DNA of 64,000 nt from Shewanella electrodiphila (GCF_023283985.1 NZ_JAKIKU010000001.1:496001-560000), one strand, 5' to 3'. Positions 29,662 through 39,382 are shown, counted from the stretch's first letter. A program made the numbers and translations. Notes: generated from the sequence alone by a model not told the origin.

Positions 29662-30567
29662 ATGCGCATTGCAATTATGTCTAGAAATAAAGACTTATAT
29701 TCTACTCGTCGCCTTCGAGAAGCTGCGGTTGCTCGCGGTCATGATGTTCAAATCATCGATCCGTTAGCATGTTATATGAACATTAATATGATGGCGCCAA
29801 GCATTCATATGCGTGGTGAAGAGTTGCCTACATTTGATGCTGTTATTCCGCGTATTGGCGCATCAGTGACATTTTACGGTACAGCAGTGTTACGTCAGTT
29901 TGAAATGATGGGTGTACACCCCTTGAATGAATCGGTAGCCATTTCTCGCTCGCGGGATAAATTACGTTCATTACAATTGTTGTCACGTAAAAACATCGGT
30001 TTACCAGTGACTGGTTTTGCTAATAAGCCTGCAGATGTCCCTGATTTATTAGACATGGTTGGCGGTGCCCCTTGCGTGATTAAACTGCTAGAAGGTACCC
30101 AAGGTATTGGCGTTGTTTTAGCTGAAACCCGTAAAGCGGCTGAAAGTGTGATTGAAGCTTTTATGGGCCTTAAAGCCAATATCATGGTGCAAGAATATAT
30201 CGAAGAGGCTGGTGGTGCTGATATTCGTTGTTTTGTTATTGGCGATAAAGTGATTGCAGCAATGAAACGTCAAGGCGCTGAAGGCGAGTTTCGCTCTAAC
30301 CTGCATCGAGGCGGCAGCGCTACAGTTGTTAAGTTAACACCTGAAGAACGTTCAACCGCAATTCGAGCAGCTAAGACCATGGGGTTAAATGTGGCTGGTG
30401 TAGACATCTTACGTTCAAAACATGGTCCTTTAGTGATGGAGGTTAATTCATCTCCGGGGCTTGAAGGCATAGAGCAGTCTACAGGCATTGATGTGGCTGA
30501 AAAAATTATTCAATTTATAGAGAAAAATGCTAAACCAAGCAGCACCAAAACCAAAGGTATTGGTTAA
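29662..30567 (+). CDS. rimK: RimK-family alpha-L-glutamate ligase
   Basis: This ATP-grasp ligase adds glutamates to the C-terminus of ribosomal protein S6 in E. coli and Pseudomonas. The 301-aa protein has [18 protein letters not shown] at the start, [30 protein letters not shown] (ATP-grasp), [21 protein letters not shown], and the metal-binding [14 protein letters not shown]. The length of 300 is typical. It lies between a RimB-type protease and an aspartoacylase-like gene; the stop overlaps the next start (TAATG). Whether S6 is the substrate here is inference from the family. Confidence 0.95.
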   Translation: MRIAIMSRNKDLYSTRRLREAAVARGHDVQIIDPLACYMNINMMAPSIHMRGEELPTFDAVIPRIGASVTFYGTAVLRQFEMMGVHPLNESVAISRSRDKLRSLQLLSRKNIGLPVTGFANKPADVPDLLDMVGGAPCVIKLLEGTQGIGVVLAETRKAAESVIEAFMGLKANIMVQEYIEEAGGADIRCFVIGDKVIAAMKRQGAEGEFRSNLHRGGSATVVKLTPEERSTAIRAAKTMGLNVAGVDILRSKHGPLVMEVNSSPGLEGIEQSTGIDVAEKIIQFIEKNAKPSSTKTKGIG

Positions 30568-31577
30568 TGGCGCCAAAGCGTGAAGCGTTTACCATTGGTG
30601 AGTTTAGTATTGATGCTGGCACACGTGCCAGTATCAAACTGCCCGCAGCAAAATTGTATAACGACACGCCTTTAGAGCTGCATGCTGAAGTGTTTCATAG
30701 TAAAAAGCCTGGCCCTGTACTGTTAGTGTGCGCCGCCATTCATGGTGATGAGTTAAATGGCATTGAGATATGCCGCAGGTTGATTGATAAGATGAGCATC
30801 AGAACCTTAACGGGGACTTTGGTGGTTGTTCCTATCGTCAATGTGTTTGGCTTTATTCATCAGTCTCGTTATCTGCCAGATAGACGCGATTTAAATCGCT
30901 GTTTTCCTGGGAGTGCGAAAGGGGCGCTTGCGAGTCGTTTAGCACATTTATTTTCGAGCGAGTTGATTTCAAAGGCCACTCATATTGTTGATTTACACAC
31001 TGGTGCAATCCATCGTGATAATTTCCCGCAGATCCGTTGTGATACTGATGATGAAACAATGATGGCAATGGCGACGGCGTTTGGAGCGCCAGTGATCATG
31101 GACTCTAAATCTGTAAAAGGCTCAATGCGTGGCTACGCTAATGACAAAGGTATTGCCTGTATTTTATATGAAGCTGGTGAAGCACTGCGTTTTAGCGAGC
31201 TGTCGATAAAATCGGGTGTCACAGGTGTGCTTAACGTGATGCGCTATTTAGGCATGCTAAGCAGTAAGCTTAAACCCACCGCTTCGATTAATGCCAGTCG
31301 AAGCTATTGGTTAAGAAGTGAAGCGGATGGCTTAGTGAATGTGAAACGTAAAATAGGCTCTCGGGTAAGCAAAGGTTGCTTGCTGGCTAATGTGGTCAAC
31401 CCGTTCGGCAGCGAAGTAACCGAATTAAGATCGCCAACAGATGGCATCATTATTGGACTGACAAACATTCCAGTTGCCAATGAAGGTGAAGCGCTGTTTC
31501 ATATTGCGCAGTTTGTTGGTGATGATATTGAAATTGCGAACGAGCACTTAGACGAGTTTATTTCGACTTACGCTTAA
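30567..31577 (+). CDS. succinylglutamate desuccinylase/aspartoacylase-family zinc amidohydrolase
   Basis: The 336-aa protein has the M14-like zinc site of the AstE/AspA family: AAIHGDELNGIEICR (His and Glu ligands) and VDLHTGA (second His), with RDLNRCFPG for substrate binding. The last 90 residues form a lipoyl/biotinyl-like barrel (GLVNVKRKIGSRVSKG, then SPTDGIIIG). It overlaps rimK by one base. In this context it may trim or recycle poly-glutamate modifications or N-acyl glutamates; this is inferred from operon position and not shown by the sequence. It does not lie in an arginine succinyltransferase operon, so AstE itself is unlikely. Confidence 0.85.
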   Translation: MAPKREAFTIGEFSIDAGTRASIKLPAAKLYNDTPLELHAEVFHSKKPGPVLLVCAAIHGDELNGIEICRRLIDKMSIRTLTGTLVVVPIVNVFGFIHQSRYLPDRRDLNRCFPGSAKGALASRLAHLFSSELISKATHIVDLHTGAIHRDNFPQIRCDTDDETMMAMATAFGAPVIMDSKSVKGSMRGYANDKGIACILYEAGEALRFSELSIKSGVTGVLNVMRYLGMLSSKLKPTASINASRSYWLRSEADGLVNVKRKIGSRVSKGCLLANVVNPFGSEVTELRSPTDGIIIGLTNIPVANEGEALFHIAQFVGDDIEIANEHLDEFISTYA

Positions 31578-31602
31578 CAGAATCACCTAGGGTTAATCCT
31601 TT

Positions 31603-31640
31603 ATGAGCCACTGATTAGTTATTTCTATTCAGTGGCTTAT
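31603..31640. terminator. hairpin between convergent genes (possible terminator)
   Basis: AGCCACTGA (31606-31614) pairs with TCAGTGGCT (31629-31637), extended by weaker A/T pairs. The T-tract is poor on both strands, so termination is uncertain. It sits between the rimK operon and the convergent regulator gene. Confidence 0.5.
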
Positions 31641-31680
31641 TGCTATATGCGTACAAATAACGCTATTGGTTGCTTACTCG

Positions 31681-33555
31681 CTATTGAGGATACTTTTTAA
31701 TAGATTCATCATCTAAACCTACCTTTTTTAGGATGACTTTAAATCTATTTTCCTGATGGTATTTAACTAATCTCGGATCATTTCTACTAAATATAAGACA
31801 ATTTGATTGATGGTAAACCGCATCTTCAAGGTACTGAAACATCAATTCTTTGTCGTCTAACAAGGCATAGACAACTGCTGTTTCATAAGGACAAACATAT
31901 TGGTCCATTGATTGAGCTTGCGCGACTAAATTAAGCGCTTTAGAACCAAAATTTGATGCTGCATAGGACTGTGCTAATAATACGAGAGGTAATGAGTCGT
32001 TGAGACTTAAAGAGACTCCCTGTTCAGAAAGTTTGATACTTTCTTGTTCCTGTTGATTTATATATTTTGCGACGGCTAAACTTAATAAAGGATAAGGTTG
32101 TTCAGGAAGTAATCGATGCTTTTCTGTTCCCCAGGCTATAGCACCCTCTATATCATTAACCATCATTAACGCCCACATCCCCCATTCTGCAATTTCTAAA
32201 TTAAGGGGGTCAAGGGTATTGGCAGACTCTAATGCTTGCTTCAACTTTTTTTTATTCCCCAATGCTGCGTAATATAATGCAAATCCTAGTTCGGTCGTCG
32301 CTAAGTCTGGTTGAAGTTGTTTAGCCTTATTTAACATGTTCCAAGCTTCTTGCCATTGCCAGTTGTGTACGTAAGCCAAACCTAATGATGAAAGCACTTG
32401 TGCTGAGTCTGGTTTAATTGCAAGAACTTGTAAGGATGAACTGATCACATCGGGCATGACTTTTTTTGGGGATTTAAAAAATGTCATTAATAGCCTGTAA
32501 GCATCTGACTTTGCTTTGTAAGCTTGGACGAACTTATCGTCTAGTTCAATGGCCTGATTAAACATTGCAATCGCTTGCTCTGTGGAGGAAAGCGTCATTT
32601 TTGACAAAGCGTGCTGCCCTTTAATGTAAAACTGATAGGCTTGCATATTATCGGTTGGCGGTGATGCTAGTTGCTTTTGTTGTTGTGAAAGTACCATAAC
32701 TTTCAATGTGTCTGAGACCAATGTTGCTATTTTTGCCTGCACAGCAAATATATTGAGACTATCCGAGCTGATGTCAAAATCATTTACCCAGATGAGTTCC
32801 TTTGTTTGAATGTTTTCAAGTTCAACAGTTACACGTATTTGGCCATTGACACTCTCGCTCACAGCACCGTCTAATACATATTCTATTTGAGGTAATTTGT
32901 TCAGAATATGACTTCGAATTTTATTATTGCTAAAGGTGAAGGAAGTTGGTGGTGGGAGAGTCGTAATACCCTCAATTTTTCTGAGATCTTGAATTATTTC
33001 TCGGGTCATTTGTTCGGTAAAAGGCACCCAGCTTTCATTGTTCGTGATTGTTGAGAAGGGCACAACTAACAGTATTGGTTCGTGACTTTTTGTGCCAGTT
33101 TTTTGATAATAAAACCAGAAAGTAAGGATTATCACTGTGACTAATAAAGTCATTAGCCATTCCCACTTACGATGGTAGAAAGTGGCCAGTATAGGCACTT
33201 TATTGCTTAAACTAGAAGGTTGTACGTTAAATGATATTTGCTTTGGGTTTTCTTCAATTTGAGCTATAAACTGATAACCTCTTGAGCGTATTGTGTTGAT
33301 AATTTGCTGCCTTTCGCCATCATCACCTAATACATTGCGAGCGGTTTTAATATGGTTACTTAAGGTCGTATCTGAAACTTCTCTATTTGCCCAAATATTT
33401 TGAAATAACTCACCTCTTGAAATAACCCTTTGGCGATTCTCAATTAAGTATACGATCAAATCGAATACTTTAGGCTCTACAGCAATAACGTTCCCATCAA
33501 TGCGGATTTCGAATTGAATGAGATCGATTTCTGTTTGGTTATATCGATAAATCAC
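31681..33555 (-). CDS. CadC/ToxR-like membrane transcriptional regulator with TPR-like C-terminal region
   Basis: The 624-aa protein begins with an OmpR/PhoB-type winged-helix DNA-binding domain (about 1-105; VFDLIVYLIENRQRVISRGEL and RSRGYQFIA are typical). A single membrane segment follows near residues 135-155 (LMTLLVTVIILTFWFYY). Then come an adenylate-cyclase-associated CadC-like beta/alpha region (about 160-290) and helical repeats resembling TPRs (about 310-600). This layout is common in Shewanella and Vibrio ToxR-like sensors that bind DNA from the inner membrane. It is divergent from the fatty-acid-hydroxylase-type gene across 137 bases and may regulate it; no operator is evident. 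Confidence 0.87.
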   Translation of the reverse strand: MIYRYNQTEIDLIQFEIRIDGNVIAVEPKVFDLIVYLIENRQRVISRGELFQNIWANREVSDTTLSNHIKTARNVLGDDGERQQIINTIRSRGYQFIAQIEENPKQISFNVQPSSLSNKVPILATFYHRKWEWLMTLLVTVIILTFWFYYQKTGTKSHEPILLVVPFSTITNNESWVPFTEQMTREIIQDLRKIEGITTLPPPTSFTFSNNKIRSHILNKLPQIEYVLDGAVSESVNGQIRVTVELENIQTKELIWVNDFDISSDSLNIFAVQAKIATLVSDTLKVMVLSQQQKQLASPPTDNMQAYQFYIKGQHALSKMTLSSTEQAIAMFNQAIELDDKFVQAYKAKSDAYRLLMTFFKSPKKVMPDVISSSLQVLAIKPDSAQVLSSLGLAYVHNWQWQEAWNMLNKAKQLQPDLATTELGFALYYAALGNKKKLKQALESANTLDPLNLEIAEWGMWALMMVNDIEGAIAWGTEKHRLLPEQPYPLLSLAVAKYINQQEQESIKLSEQGVSLSLNDSLPLVLLAQSYAASNFGSKALNLVAQAQSMDQYVCPYETAVVYALLDDKELMFQYLEDAVYHQSNCLIFSRNDPRLVKYHQENRFKVILKKVGLDDESIKKYPQ

Positions 33556-33692
33556 AATGAGTTTTCATCCTGAATCTGTTTGTCGACAGAAATGTGAACA
33601 AATAATTAGCTAAAGATTATCCAATCTTCATGTTGTTTAGCACCGCTAATTAATACTAGAAGTTCTATTCGCCAGTGAAAAGGACTAACACT

Positions 33693-34451
33693 ATGCCGAC
33701 ATTAACTGAACTTATTCTAGATCCCGTATCGCTCACACTGCTAGCGATATACGGCACATTAATTGTGATTGAAATTAGCTTCCCTGCACGAAAACTGCCG
33801 AAGGTGACTGGTTGGATCCCGATATCTTTAGCCGTATTTAGTTTTTATTTTTTGCTATCTAGCTACCTGCCATTATTGATTGACCCATACTTAAAACCGT
33901 TTCAGATAGCTAATTTAGATGACCGGAACTCTTTTCTTGGTACTATTTTCGCCATCTTAATTTTCGAGTTATTGATTTATATTTGGCATAAGGCAATGCA
34001 TAAACATCAAAGCCTGTGGCGAATATTTCACCAGATGCATCATAGTGCTGAGCGGCTTGATAGTTTTGGCGCTTTTTACTTTAGTCCCTTCGACATGATT
34101 GGCTTTACTTTGATTGGAAGTATAGCTCTGAATATCTTTGTTGGGTTATCGCCAGAAGCAACAACTTGGTTTTTTTATAGCACTATGGTGTTAGCTATTT
34201 TTCCTCACCTCAATATTAATACACCCCAATGGCTCGGGTATATCATACAAAGGCCTGAAAGCCATTCAGTGCACCATGAAAAAGGCGTGCATGCTTTCAA
34301 TTATTCTGATTTACCCATCTTTGATATTATTTTTGGCACGTTCAATAATCCTAAAACGTTTGCTAAGGAAATTGGTTTTTTTGATGGAGCTTCGAGAAAA
34401 CTGCCTCAGATGTTAACGTTTCAAGATATAAACTCATTGAAAAGTAAATAA
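33693..34451 (+). CDS. sterol desaturase/fatty acid hydroxylase-family membrane protein
   Basis: This integral membrane di-iron enzyme of 252 aa has the histidine clusters of the family: HKAMH (HxxxH), HQMHH (HxxHH) and HSVHH, spaced by hydrophobic segments. There are about four membrane spans. The frame is open from a GTG at 33675, but AGGA 8 bases before the ATG at 33693 supports MPTLTEL as the start. The reaction (hydroxylation or desaturation of a lipid) cannot be named. It is divergent from a CadC-like regulator and followed by an FAH-family gene after 75 bases. Confidence 0.87.
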   Translation: MPTLTELILDPVSLTLLAIYGTLIVIEISFPARKLPKVTGWIPISLAVFSFYFLLSSYLPLLIDPYLKPFQIANLDDRNSFLGTIFAILIFELLIYIWHKAMHKHQSLWRIFHQMHHSAERLDSFGAFYFSPFDMIGFTLIGSIALNIFVGLSPEATTWFFYSTMVLAIFPHLNINTPQWLGYIIQRPESHSVHHEKGVHAFNYSDLPIFDIIFGTFNNPKTFAKEIGFFDGASRKLPQMLTFQDINSLKSK

Positions 34452-34526
34452 AGATGACTTTTTATAGGTGGTTTTTATGTTTGTATTTCAATAATATAAA
34501 GCTGAATGCAATGATAAGGATGCTAA

Positions 34527-35207
34527 GTGACATTACAAGTAATTGAACAAGATGAGGGTGAAGCATCTTTTACCCCGTCTAAAATCGTATGCGTAGGGCG
34601 CAACTACGTCGATCATATCCAAGAGTTAGGCAACGAAATCCCCTCAGATATGGTGGTATTTGTTAAACCGAACTCAGCCATTGGTCAAAGTCTGCCGTCA
34701 TTTATACAAGAGCCGATTCATTATGAAACAGAGCTTTGCTTTAAAGTTGAAAATGGTCAGTTTGCTGCAGTAGGGCTTGGGTTGGATCTTACTAAACGTG
34801 CTTTACAATCAAGCCTTAAAAGTCAGCAATTACCCTGGGAGCGTGCTAAGGCATTTGACGGCTCAGCAATATTTAGCCAATTTATCAGTTTATCGACATC
34901 ATCACTCAAGGCGAATGCGAGTTTTTGCTTTATGCTCACGATTGATGATGAACTGATTCAATTAGGCCATAGTGATTTGATGATGTATTCGGTTGATCAG
35001 ATCCACCGTTCTATTAGCGAGTTTATGTCATTGGTTGATGGTGATATTGTGATGACAGGTACGCCAAAAGGAGTCGGAGAGGTCACTAAAGGTGCAGTTT
35101 TTGAAGTGAAGCTTTGGCCTGGCATTGAATACCATTCTTATGAGCAATTATTAGCAGACCTTAACAAAGCTCAACCTATGATATGTCAGTCATGGGTCGC
35201 AGAATAG
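34527..35207 (+). CDS. fumarylacetoacetate hydrolase (FAH)-family protein
   Basis: The 226-aa enzyme of the FAH/5-carboxymethyl-2-hydroxymuconate isomerase family has IVCVGRNYVDHIQELGNE near residues 20-37, FVKPNSAIG, HYETELCFKVE (metal-binding Glu pair), RAKAFDGSAIF, and VDGDIVMTGTPKGVGEV. These are the metal and substrate loops of small one-domain FAH proteins, which act as acylpyruvate or oxaloacetate hydrolases or decarboxylases. The start is GTG with AGGA six bases upstream. The specific substrate is unknown. Confidence 0.92.
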   Translation: MTLQVIEQDEGEASFTPSKIVCVGRNYVDHIQELGNEIPSDMVVFVKPNSAIGQSLPSFIQEPIHYETELCFKVENGQFAAVGLGLDLTKRALQSSLKSQQLPWERAKAFDGSAIFSQFISLSTSSLKANASFCFMLTIDDELIQLGHSDLMMYSVDQIHRSISEFMSLVDGDIVMTGTPKGVGEVTKGAVFEVKLWPGIEYHSYEQLLADLNKAQPMICQSWVAE

Positions 35208-35579
35208 TTTGATTTAATTTAGCTGGCACGATAGCCCATGTTTGCGTGCGCCTAACTGATGTTGTTTGTCGTTATAGCGCTTAAAAGTTTGCAATCACCT
35301 GTTATGACACTCATAACAGATATTGTTGTTTTAGCTGAAGATATAAAGGGCAAGGTTGAAAGCCTAGCTATTTCCGCCCATAAAAGTGTAGCAAAGTGGT
35401 GAGTGTAAGTTTGGGTTTACTTCATGTACGCCGCAAAAGATCACTGCGCAGAGATCTGATTGAAAAGGCTAAAACTGAGCGATATTAACCTAAGAAAACA
35501 GGCAAAATCGATGTTGATAATTATGTATGAACACCAATTATGCCGTTAGCGATGTTTAATTAAAATCTTATGGTAATGC
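35208..35579. other. gene-free stretch between convergent genes
   Basis: About 370 bases with no supported gene or strong terminator. The only small structure seen is AGATC...AGATCT around GCGCAG near 35438-35460. There is no repeat array and no long frame. Confidence 0.35.
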
Positions 35580-36140
35580 CTAATTCGATTGGGCAAATAT
35601 CTGGCTAAACGATGGGCGCTTGTGAATTTCTATAGGTTGATTGAGCTTTCTTGCCAGATCACTTGCTGCAATTAATCCTCTGATGTGATGCAATTCTTGA
35701 TCGATTACCAGCATGTGGTGAAGGTTATTCTCTTGCAGTAATCGAACAATATCACTCACTTTTGCAGTTGATATTTGATTGTAATCAAAAGCTTGTAGTT
35801 CTTCTCTTGGCACCATAATTTCAGTTACCAATAACTCATCAATCGTTAAAGAGAGACGCTTAGCTGTGAGCATCAGATTGTGATGAGATAGTTCTTGTTG
35901 GGTAATGATACCCAGAAATTTATCATTTTTATCCACGACCAAGCGCATATATGCGTGAGTTTTTTCCATGATTTTAGCAGTACCAACTGCACTGGTAGAG
36001 GCATCAACAATGATGGGTCTAGATACATCAAAATCAGTAAAAATCTCTAAAGCTGAAGAGTCTAAATTGGGTGTTGTTGACTCTGATGACCATAAAAGGT
36101 GATCGATAGATGCAGTACTAAATAATTCTAAATTTCTCAT
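35580..36140 (-). CDS. CBS-domain pair protein
   Basis: The 186-aa cytoplasmic protein has two consecutive CBS motifs: about residues 35-100 (RPIIVDASTSAVGTAKIM ... LVVDKNDKFLGIITQQEL) and about 105-170 (VTEIMVPREELQAFDYNQI ... HHMLVIDQELHHIRGLIAASDL). CBS pairs bind adenosyl nucleotides and usually regulate another protein, but no effector domain is attached here. It is divergent from a PilZ gene across about 250 bases, so co-regulation is possible but not shown. Confidence 0.88.
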   Translation of the reverse strand: MRNLELFSTASIDHLLWSSESTTPNLDSSALEIFTDFDVSRPIIVDASTSAVGTAKIMEKTHAYMRLVVDKNDKFLGIITQQELSHHNLMLTAKRLSLTIDELLVTEIMVPREELQAFDYNQISTAKVSDIVRLLQENNLHHMLVIDQELHHIRGLIAASDLARKLNQPIEIHKRPSFSQIFAQSN

Positions 36141-36388
36141 GTGTTTTGTTCCGTTACGCTATGTAAACGGCTTAGGTTACTGAAAGTAGCGACCGCTATT
36201 ATTCAGGATTGGTGCAACGTCCTTTATATGTTTAACATCAAAAAACCTTAACCTTGTGTTAATAACAATAGACCTGTGGATGCAAGTGAAGCAAGTACAT
36301 GAAGAACATTTAATTTAGGTTAAGCTACTGTTGTGTATGTTAAATTTTGTGCTAACATTCTAGTGGGTAATAACGCAAGGACGACAAA

Positions 36389-37060
36389 ATGCCGACCAAA
36401 CAAATCACTAGCAAAGATGGATTATCGAAGGAGTTTAAGTATTTACTGGCAGGCACGTCAGTCAATATTGATATCATTACGCCTGTTGGTAAAAAAGGTC
36501 GCTTTAAAACCACTTTTATTGGCTATTTACCTGAAGAATATATTCTCATTCAATTTCCTGAATCTCATAAATTGGGCAGTTTCAGCCAATATATTAAGCA
36601 GGGATTACAAATTACAGTACGCGGCTTAGTAGAAGGTCATGAAGCGTCGGTCATTGCTTTTATTTCCAGCATAAAACAAACCTTGAGCCAGCCTTCTAAT
36701 ATTATGGTTTTAGACTTCCCTAAGAGTATGGTTATTCATAATTTACGCTCTACTAAACGCGTACTGACAGACTTACCAATGAAAATTTGCACTACACCTG
36801 ATCATTTATCAGGGACATTGACTGATGTTTCTTTAGCTGGATGCCAGCTTGAACTAGAGCTGCAAAAGAAAGGACTAGATGAAGGTGAAGAAATCGTCAT
36901 AGAAGTCGATGAAAACGGGCAAGAGACCATCAGGGTAAAGGCAAGGATTTGCAATGTGAAGCCCTCTGATGATGGCACCGCATTGGGTTGCCAGTTTTTG
37001 AATGAACAAGAAACTGAAATAGAGAAAATTGTTCATATGGCATTAATGGCAGAACAATAA
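36389..37060 (+). CDS. PilZ-domain protein (YcgR-like), c-di-GMP binding
   Basis: The 223-aa protein has an N-terminal YcgR-N-like beta domain (about 15-105) and a C-terminal PilZ domain. The c-di-GMP contacts are visible: RSTKR (Arg120 and Arg124, RxxxR) and DVSLAG (Asp146, Ser148, Gly151, the DxSxxG motif). YcgR-type proteins act on flagellar motors or secretion systems when c-di-GMP is high. No flagellar gene is nearby. AAGGA lies before the ATG. It is monocistronic. Confidence 0.92.
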   Translation: MPTKQITSKDGLSKEFKYLLAGTSVNIDIITPVGKKGRFKTTFIGYLPEEYILIQFPESHKLGSFSQYIKQGLQITVRGLVEGHEASVIAFISSIKQTLSQPSNIMVLDFPKSMVIHNLRSTKRVLTDLPMKICTTPDHLSGTLTDVSLAGCQLELELQKKGLDEGEEIVIEVDENGQETIRVKARICNVKPSDDGTALGCQFLNEQETEIEKIVHMALMAEQ

Positions 37061-37186
37061 TTATCTCAATTTGGCATCATTGATTAACTTGCGTTACACG
37101 CTAAGTTATTTTGCAAAAATAGCCTAATGCTTAGGTTTAACAGTATTAGGCTGAGAGTCATTGTCTTATCTTTTAATTAGCTGATT

Positions 37187-37227
37187 TTACTGTATTAGCT
37201 TAACTGTATTAACTAAGCTGTATTAGC
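37187..37227. repeat. 14-bp tandem repeat, three units around CTGTATTA
   Basis: CTGTATTA recurs at 37190, 37204 and 37218, exactly 14 bases apart, with similar flanks (TTA/TAA before, GCT or ACT after). The third unit overlaps the end of the CPBP gene. It is one of a set of short-period arrays in this window. Confidence 0.6.
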
Positions 37228-37996
37228 TTTTCCAGAGGCGCTGTTTTGTCACCGCTCTTGGCTTTCCTTTTTTTATTAACCAATAAACGTAAACAAGGCT
37301 CAAAACAATGGTTAGGCCTTTAAATATGTTGGCGCTAGCTTCACCCATTGCACCACCTGACATACCAAAAATACCGTAAGTGGCGTTCATAAAAAGATGC
37401 ATCCACATAGGGTACCAAATGCTGTAACCACACTCACAATAGAGCCAAGCAAACCAAGAACCAGCGACAGCCATAAAAGCAAACAACATCAATGCAGATA
37501 TGACATCATGGCTTTGGTAAAGGTGTCCAAAACCAAAAATCAGTGAAGTGGTTATTGCAGCAGGAATAAAGCCCCATTTACAAACCCGAAATAATAGACC
37601 AAATAAAATGGCTCTAAAAATTATCTCTTCAAACAATGCAGGGTAAACCGATCCTGTTATCACTGCCGCGATAGATAGGTTTAAGTCTGTCGATAAATAA
37701 GCGTAACCGAGAGTCATAGGAACGCAACATAATAAGGCGGAGGTTAAGTAGCAGTCTTTGCGATCAGAATTGAGCCCTAACACGGCTAAAACAGGCTCAT
37801 CTCGAAAGATGTACAAAGTGAAAAAAACAAAAGGGCCGTAGATAAAAAGCCATCTGGCTAGTGAGTGCAGAACATAAGAATGGTTATCTAATGCTAGTAG
37901 TGTTTCTGTCCATGTTTCACCCCATAAATTTCTTATCAATAAATGGCTACAAATGAATGCCGCCAACAAAAGTGTTGCTCTGATTTTATTTGTCAT
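37223..37996 (-). CDS. CPBP-family intramembrane metalloprotease
   Basis: The 257-aa polytopic membrane protein has the Rce1/CPBP (Abi) signatures: EEIIFR at residues 123-128 (motif 1, EExxxR), FGFGH ending at His158 (motif 2, FxxxH), and HLFMN with His200 and Asn204 (motif 3). About seven or eight hydrophobic segments are present. Bacterial members are CAAX-like proteases with various roles, including bacteriocin immunity and regulated proteolysis; none can be picked here. The neighbouring minus-strand LytTR regulator is 127 bases upstream and may be functionally linked. Confidence 0.9.
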   Translation of the reverse strand: MTNKIRATLLLAAFICSHLLIRNLWGETWTETLLALDNHSYVLHSLARWLFIYGPFVFFTLYIFRDEPVLAVLGLNSDRKDCYLTSALLCCVPMTLGYAYLSTDLNLSIAAVITGSVYPALFEEIIFRAILFGLLFRVCKWGFIPAAITTSLIFGFGHLYQSHDVISALMLFAFMAVAGSWFAWLYCECGYSIWYPMWMHLFMNATYGIFGMSGGAMGEASANIFKGLTIVLSLVYVYWLIKKGKPRAVTKQRLWKS

Positions 37997-38122
37997 CTTC
38001 TACCCAGTCGTCATTTAGTGTTTATCGAATGACAGTTTTAACAACGAGTGAGTAAGTCACAATACTTTTGGGATTAGCTTAAAATTTTAGTGGTGAAACC
38101 TGTCGAATAGGGACGAATAACA

Positions 38123-39055
38123 TTAACTAGGGGCGAGTGACAAAGCGGTTTTAATTACAGCAATATATGATCGAGACACAGGAACGATAACGTCACTAAA
38201 CTGCATTGTTAGTTTTAAACCATTGGCATTACCGTGGAATGATTTCACGTGTGATAAATTTACCCCGTAAGAGCGATGGCATCGAACAATATCGCTATCG
38301 TGTGGTAATTGTTCTAGCGCTTTAACCAGTGTCATGCGCAGTAAGTTAACAGTCGCTTGGTTGTCTTTTATTGTAATGATTTCACAGTAGTTATCGGCTG
38401 ATTTGATCAAAATAATATCGGCTAAGCTGACAGATAAAAAGTCTGACTTGTTCTCGCCCGTTATTTGAATGACAACAGAATTATCGGTTGTTTTTTGGGC
38501 TTTATCTTCTGTTAACGGAGCTTTTGTTAACCGAGAATTTGTTAACTGAGCATCTGTTGATTGAGTATCTGTTGATTGAGTATCAGTTAAGCGAGCATTA
38601 GATAAAGGGGCAGATGGAGTGGGTTTACTCGTTGATGTCACATTATTATGGTTACGAAAATACATAATCGAAACTGGAAATATCGCAATAGTCGATACGT
38701 AAAATACAAATATCAGCTGATTTTCCCAGTGCCAACTATCATAAACGGCAACAACGAAATAGCTATGATTGCACAGCGCTGCGATTGTGATGTATAGGCT
38801 AATGATTAATAGAGGATAAGGTTTTATTTTGGCTCTATGGTGAGATAAGGCTATCTCAATCATCCCTGCAATAAAGACGGCTAGGAATGTGGCAACGCCA
38901 TAGCCTGCTAAGCGTAAGTATTTAAATGATAACTCTGACTCATAAGTGCCAAAAGGCTGAAAGACACATAAGATCAGCACTGTAATACTGGCAGTTAACA
39001 AAGCCCGTTTTTGTAAAGTAATGCGAGAGTTTAGCGAGTAGTTCAACCAAAACAT
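38123..39055 (-). CDS. membrane-anchored LytTR-family transcriptional regulator
   Basis: In this 310-aa protein the first 140 residues hold four hydrophobic segments (for example LLTASITVLILCVFQPFG and LIFVFYVSTIAIFPVSIMYF). A Thr/Ser-rich linker follows (about 150-185). A LytTR DNA-binding domain then spans about 205-305 (LSVSLADIILIKSADNYCEI; LPHDSDIVRCHRSYGVNLSHV; VIVPVSRSYIAVIK). Such four-TM LytTR proteins are known in Shewanella and relatives as regulators without a separate histidine kinase. The linker is made of 15-base tandem repeats (pentapeptides), described separately. It may control itself or the CPBP gene. Confidence 0.88.
   Translation of the reverse strand: MFWLNYSLNSRITLQKRALLTASITVLILCVFQPFGTYESELSFKYLRLAGYGVATFLAVFIAGMIEIALSHHRAKIKPYPLLIISLYITIAALCNHSYFVVAVYDSWHWENQLIFVFYVSTIAIFPVSIMYFRNHNNVTSTSKPTPSAPLSNARLTDTQSTDTQSTDAQLTNSRLTKAPLTEDKAQKTTDNSVVIQITGENKSDFLSVSLADIILIKSADNYCEIITIKDNQATVNLLRMTLVKALEQLPHDSDIVRCHRSYGVNLSHVKSFHGNANGLKLTMQFSDVIVPVSRSYIAVIKTALSLAPS
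38512..38601. repeat. 15-bp coding tandem repeat, six units, in the LytTR linker
   Basis: Six consecutive 15-base units begin at 38512, 38527, 38542, 38557, 38572 and 38587 (for example TTAACTGAGCATCTG, TTGATTGAGTATCTG). On the minus strand they encode pentapeptides of the form (L/S)Txxx such as STDTQ, STDAQ, LTNSR and LTKAP. The fourth and fifth units differ at one base. Confidence 0.85.
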
Positions 39056-39382
39056 GAAAGATATTCTAATGATAAATTTTACAAAACACTAACATAAAAC
39101 TATCTCTAAGAGAAAATCAAAGACGGTTGAAATGAATTCCCTTCTAAGTGAAAAACTTAGCGAGTGTCAGTGATGTTTAGGGGTATATAAGGTGAACTTA
39201 TTCAATGTGTGTAATGGCCAACTAATATTGAGTTCTTCCTTGAACATCCTTGCTTTATTATGTCTTTTAAAACGACAAAGTAATTACTTTGCCGTCTTAG
39301 CACTCTGTCACTATTTAACCCTTGAAATGGTGAACCTATCTAAAAGGGTTAAAGTGGTGAAGCTTGTTTTAATTTATAACAT
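39056..39382. other. gene-free stretch between the LytTR and yghU genes
   Basis: About 330 bases with no well-supported gene. A GTG-started 64-codon frame (39192-39386) lacks a good ribosome site and runs into the yghU end, so I do not call it. No clear terminator for yghU is seen. Confidence 0.35.
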
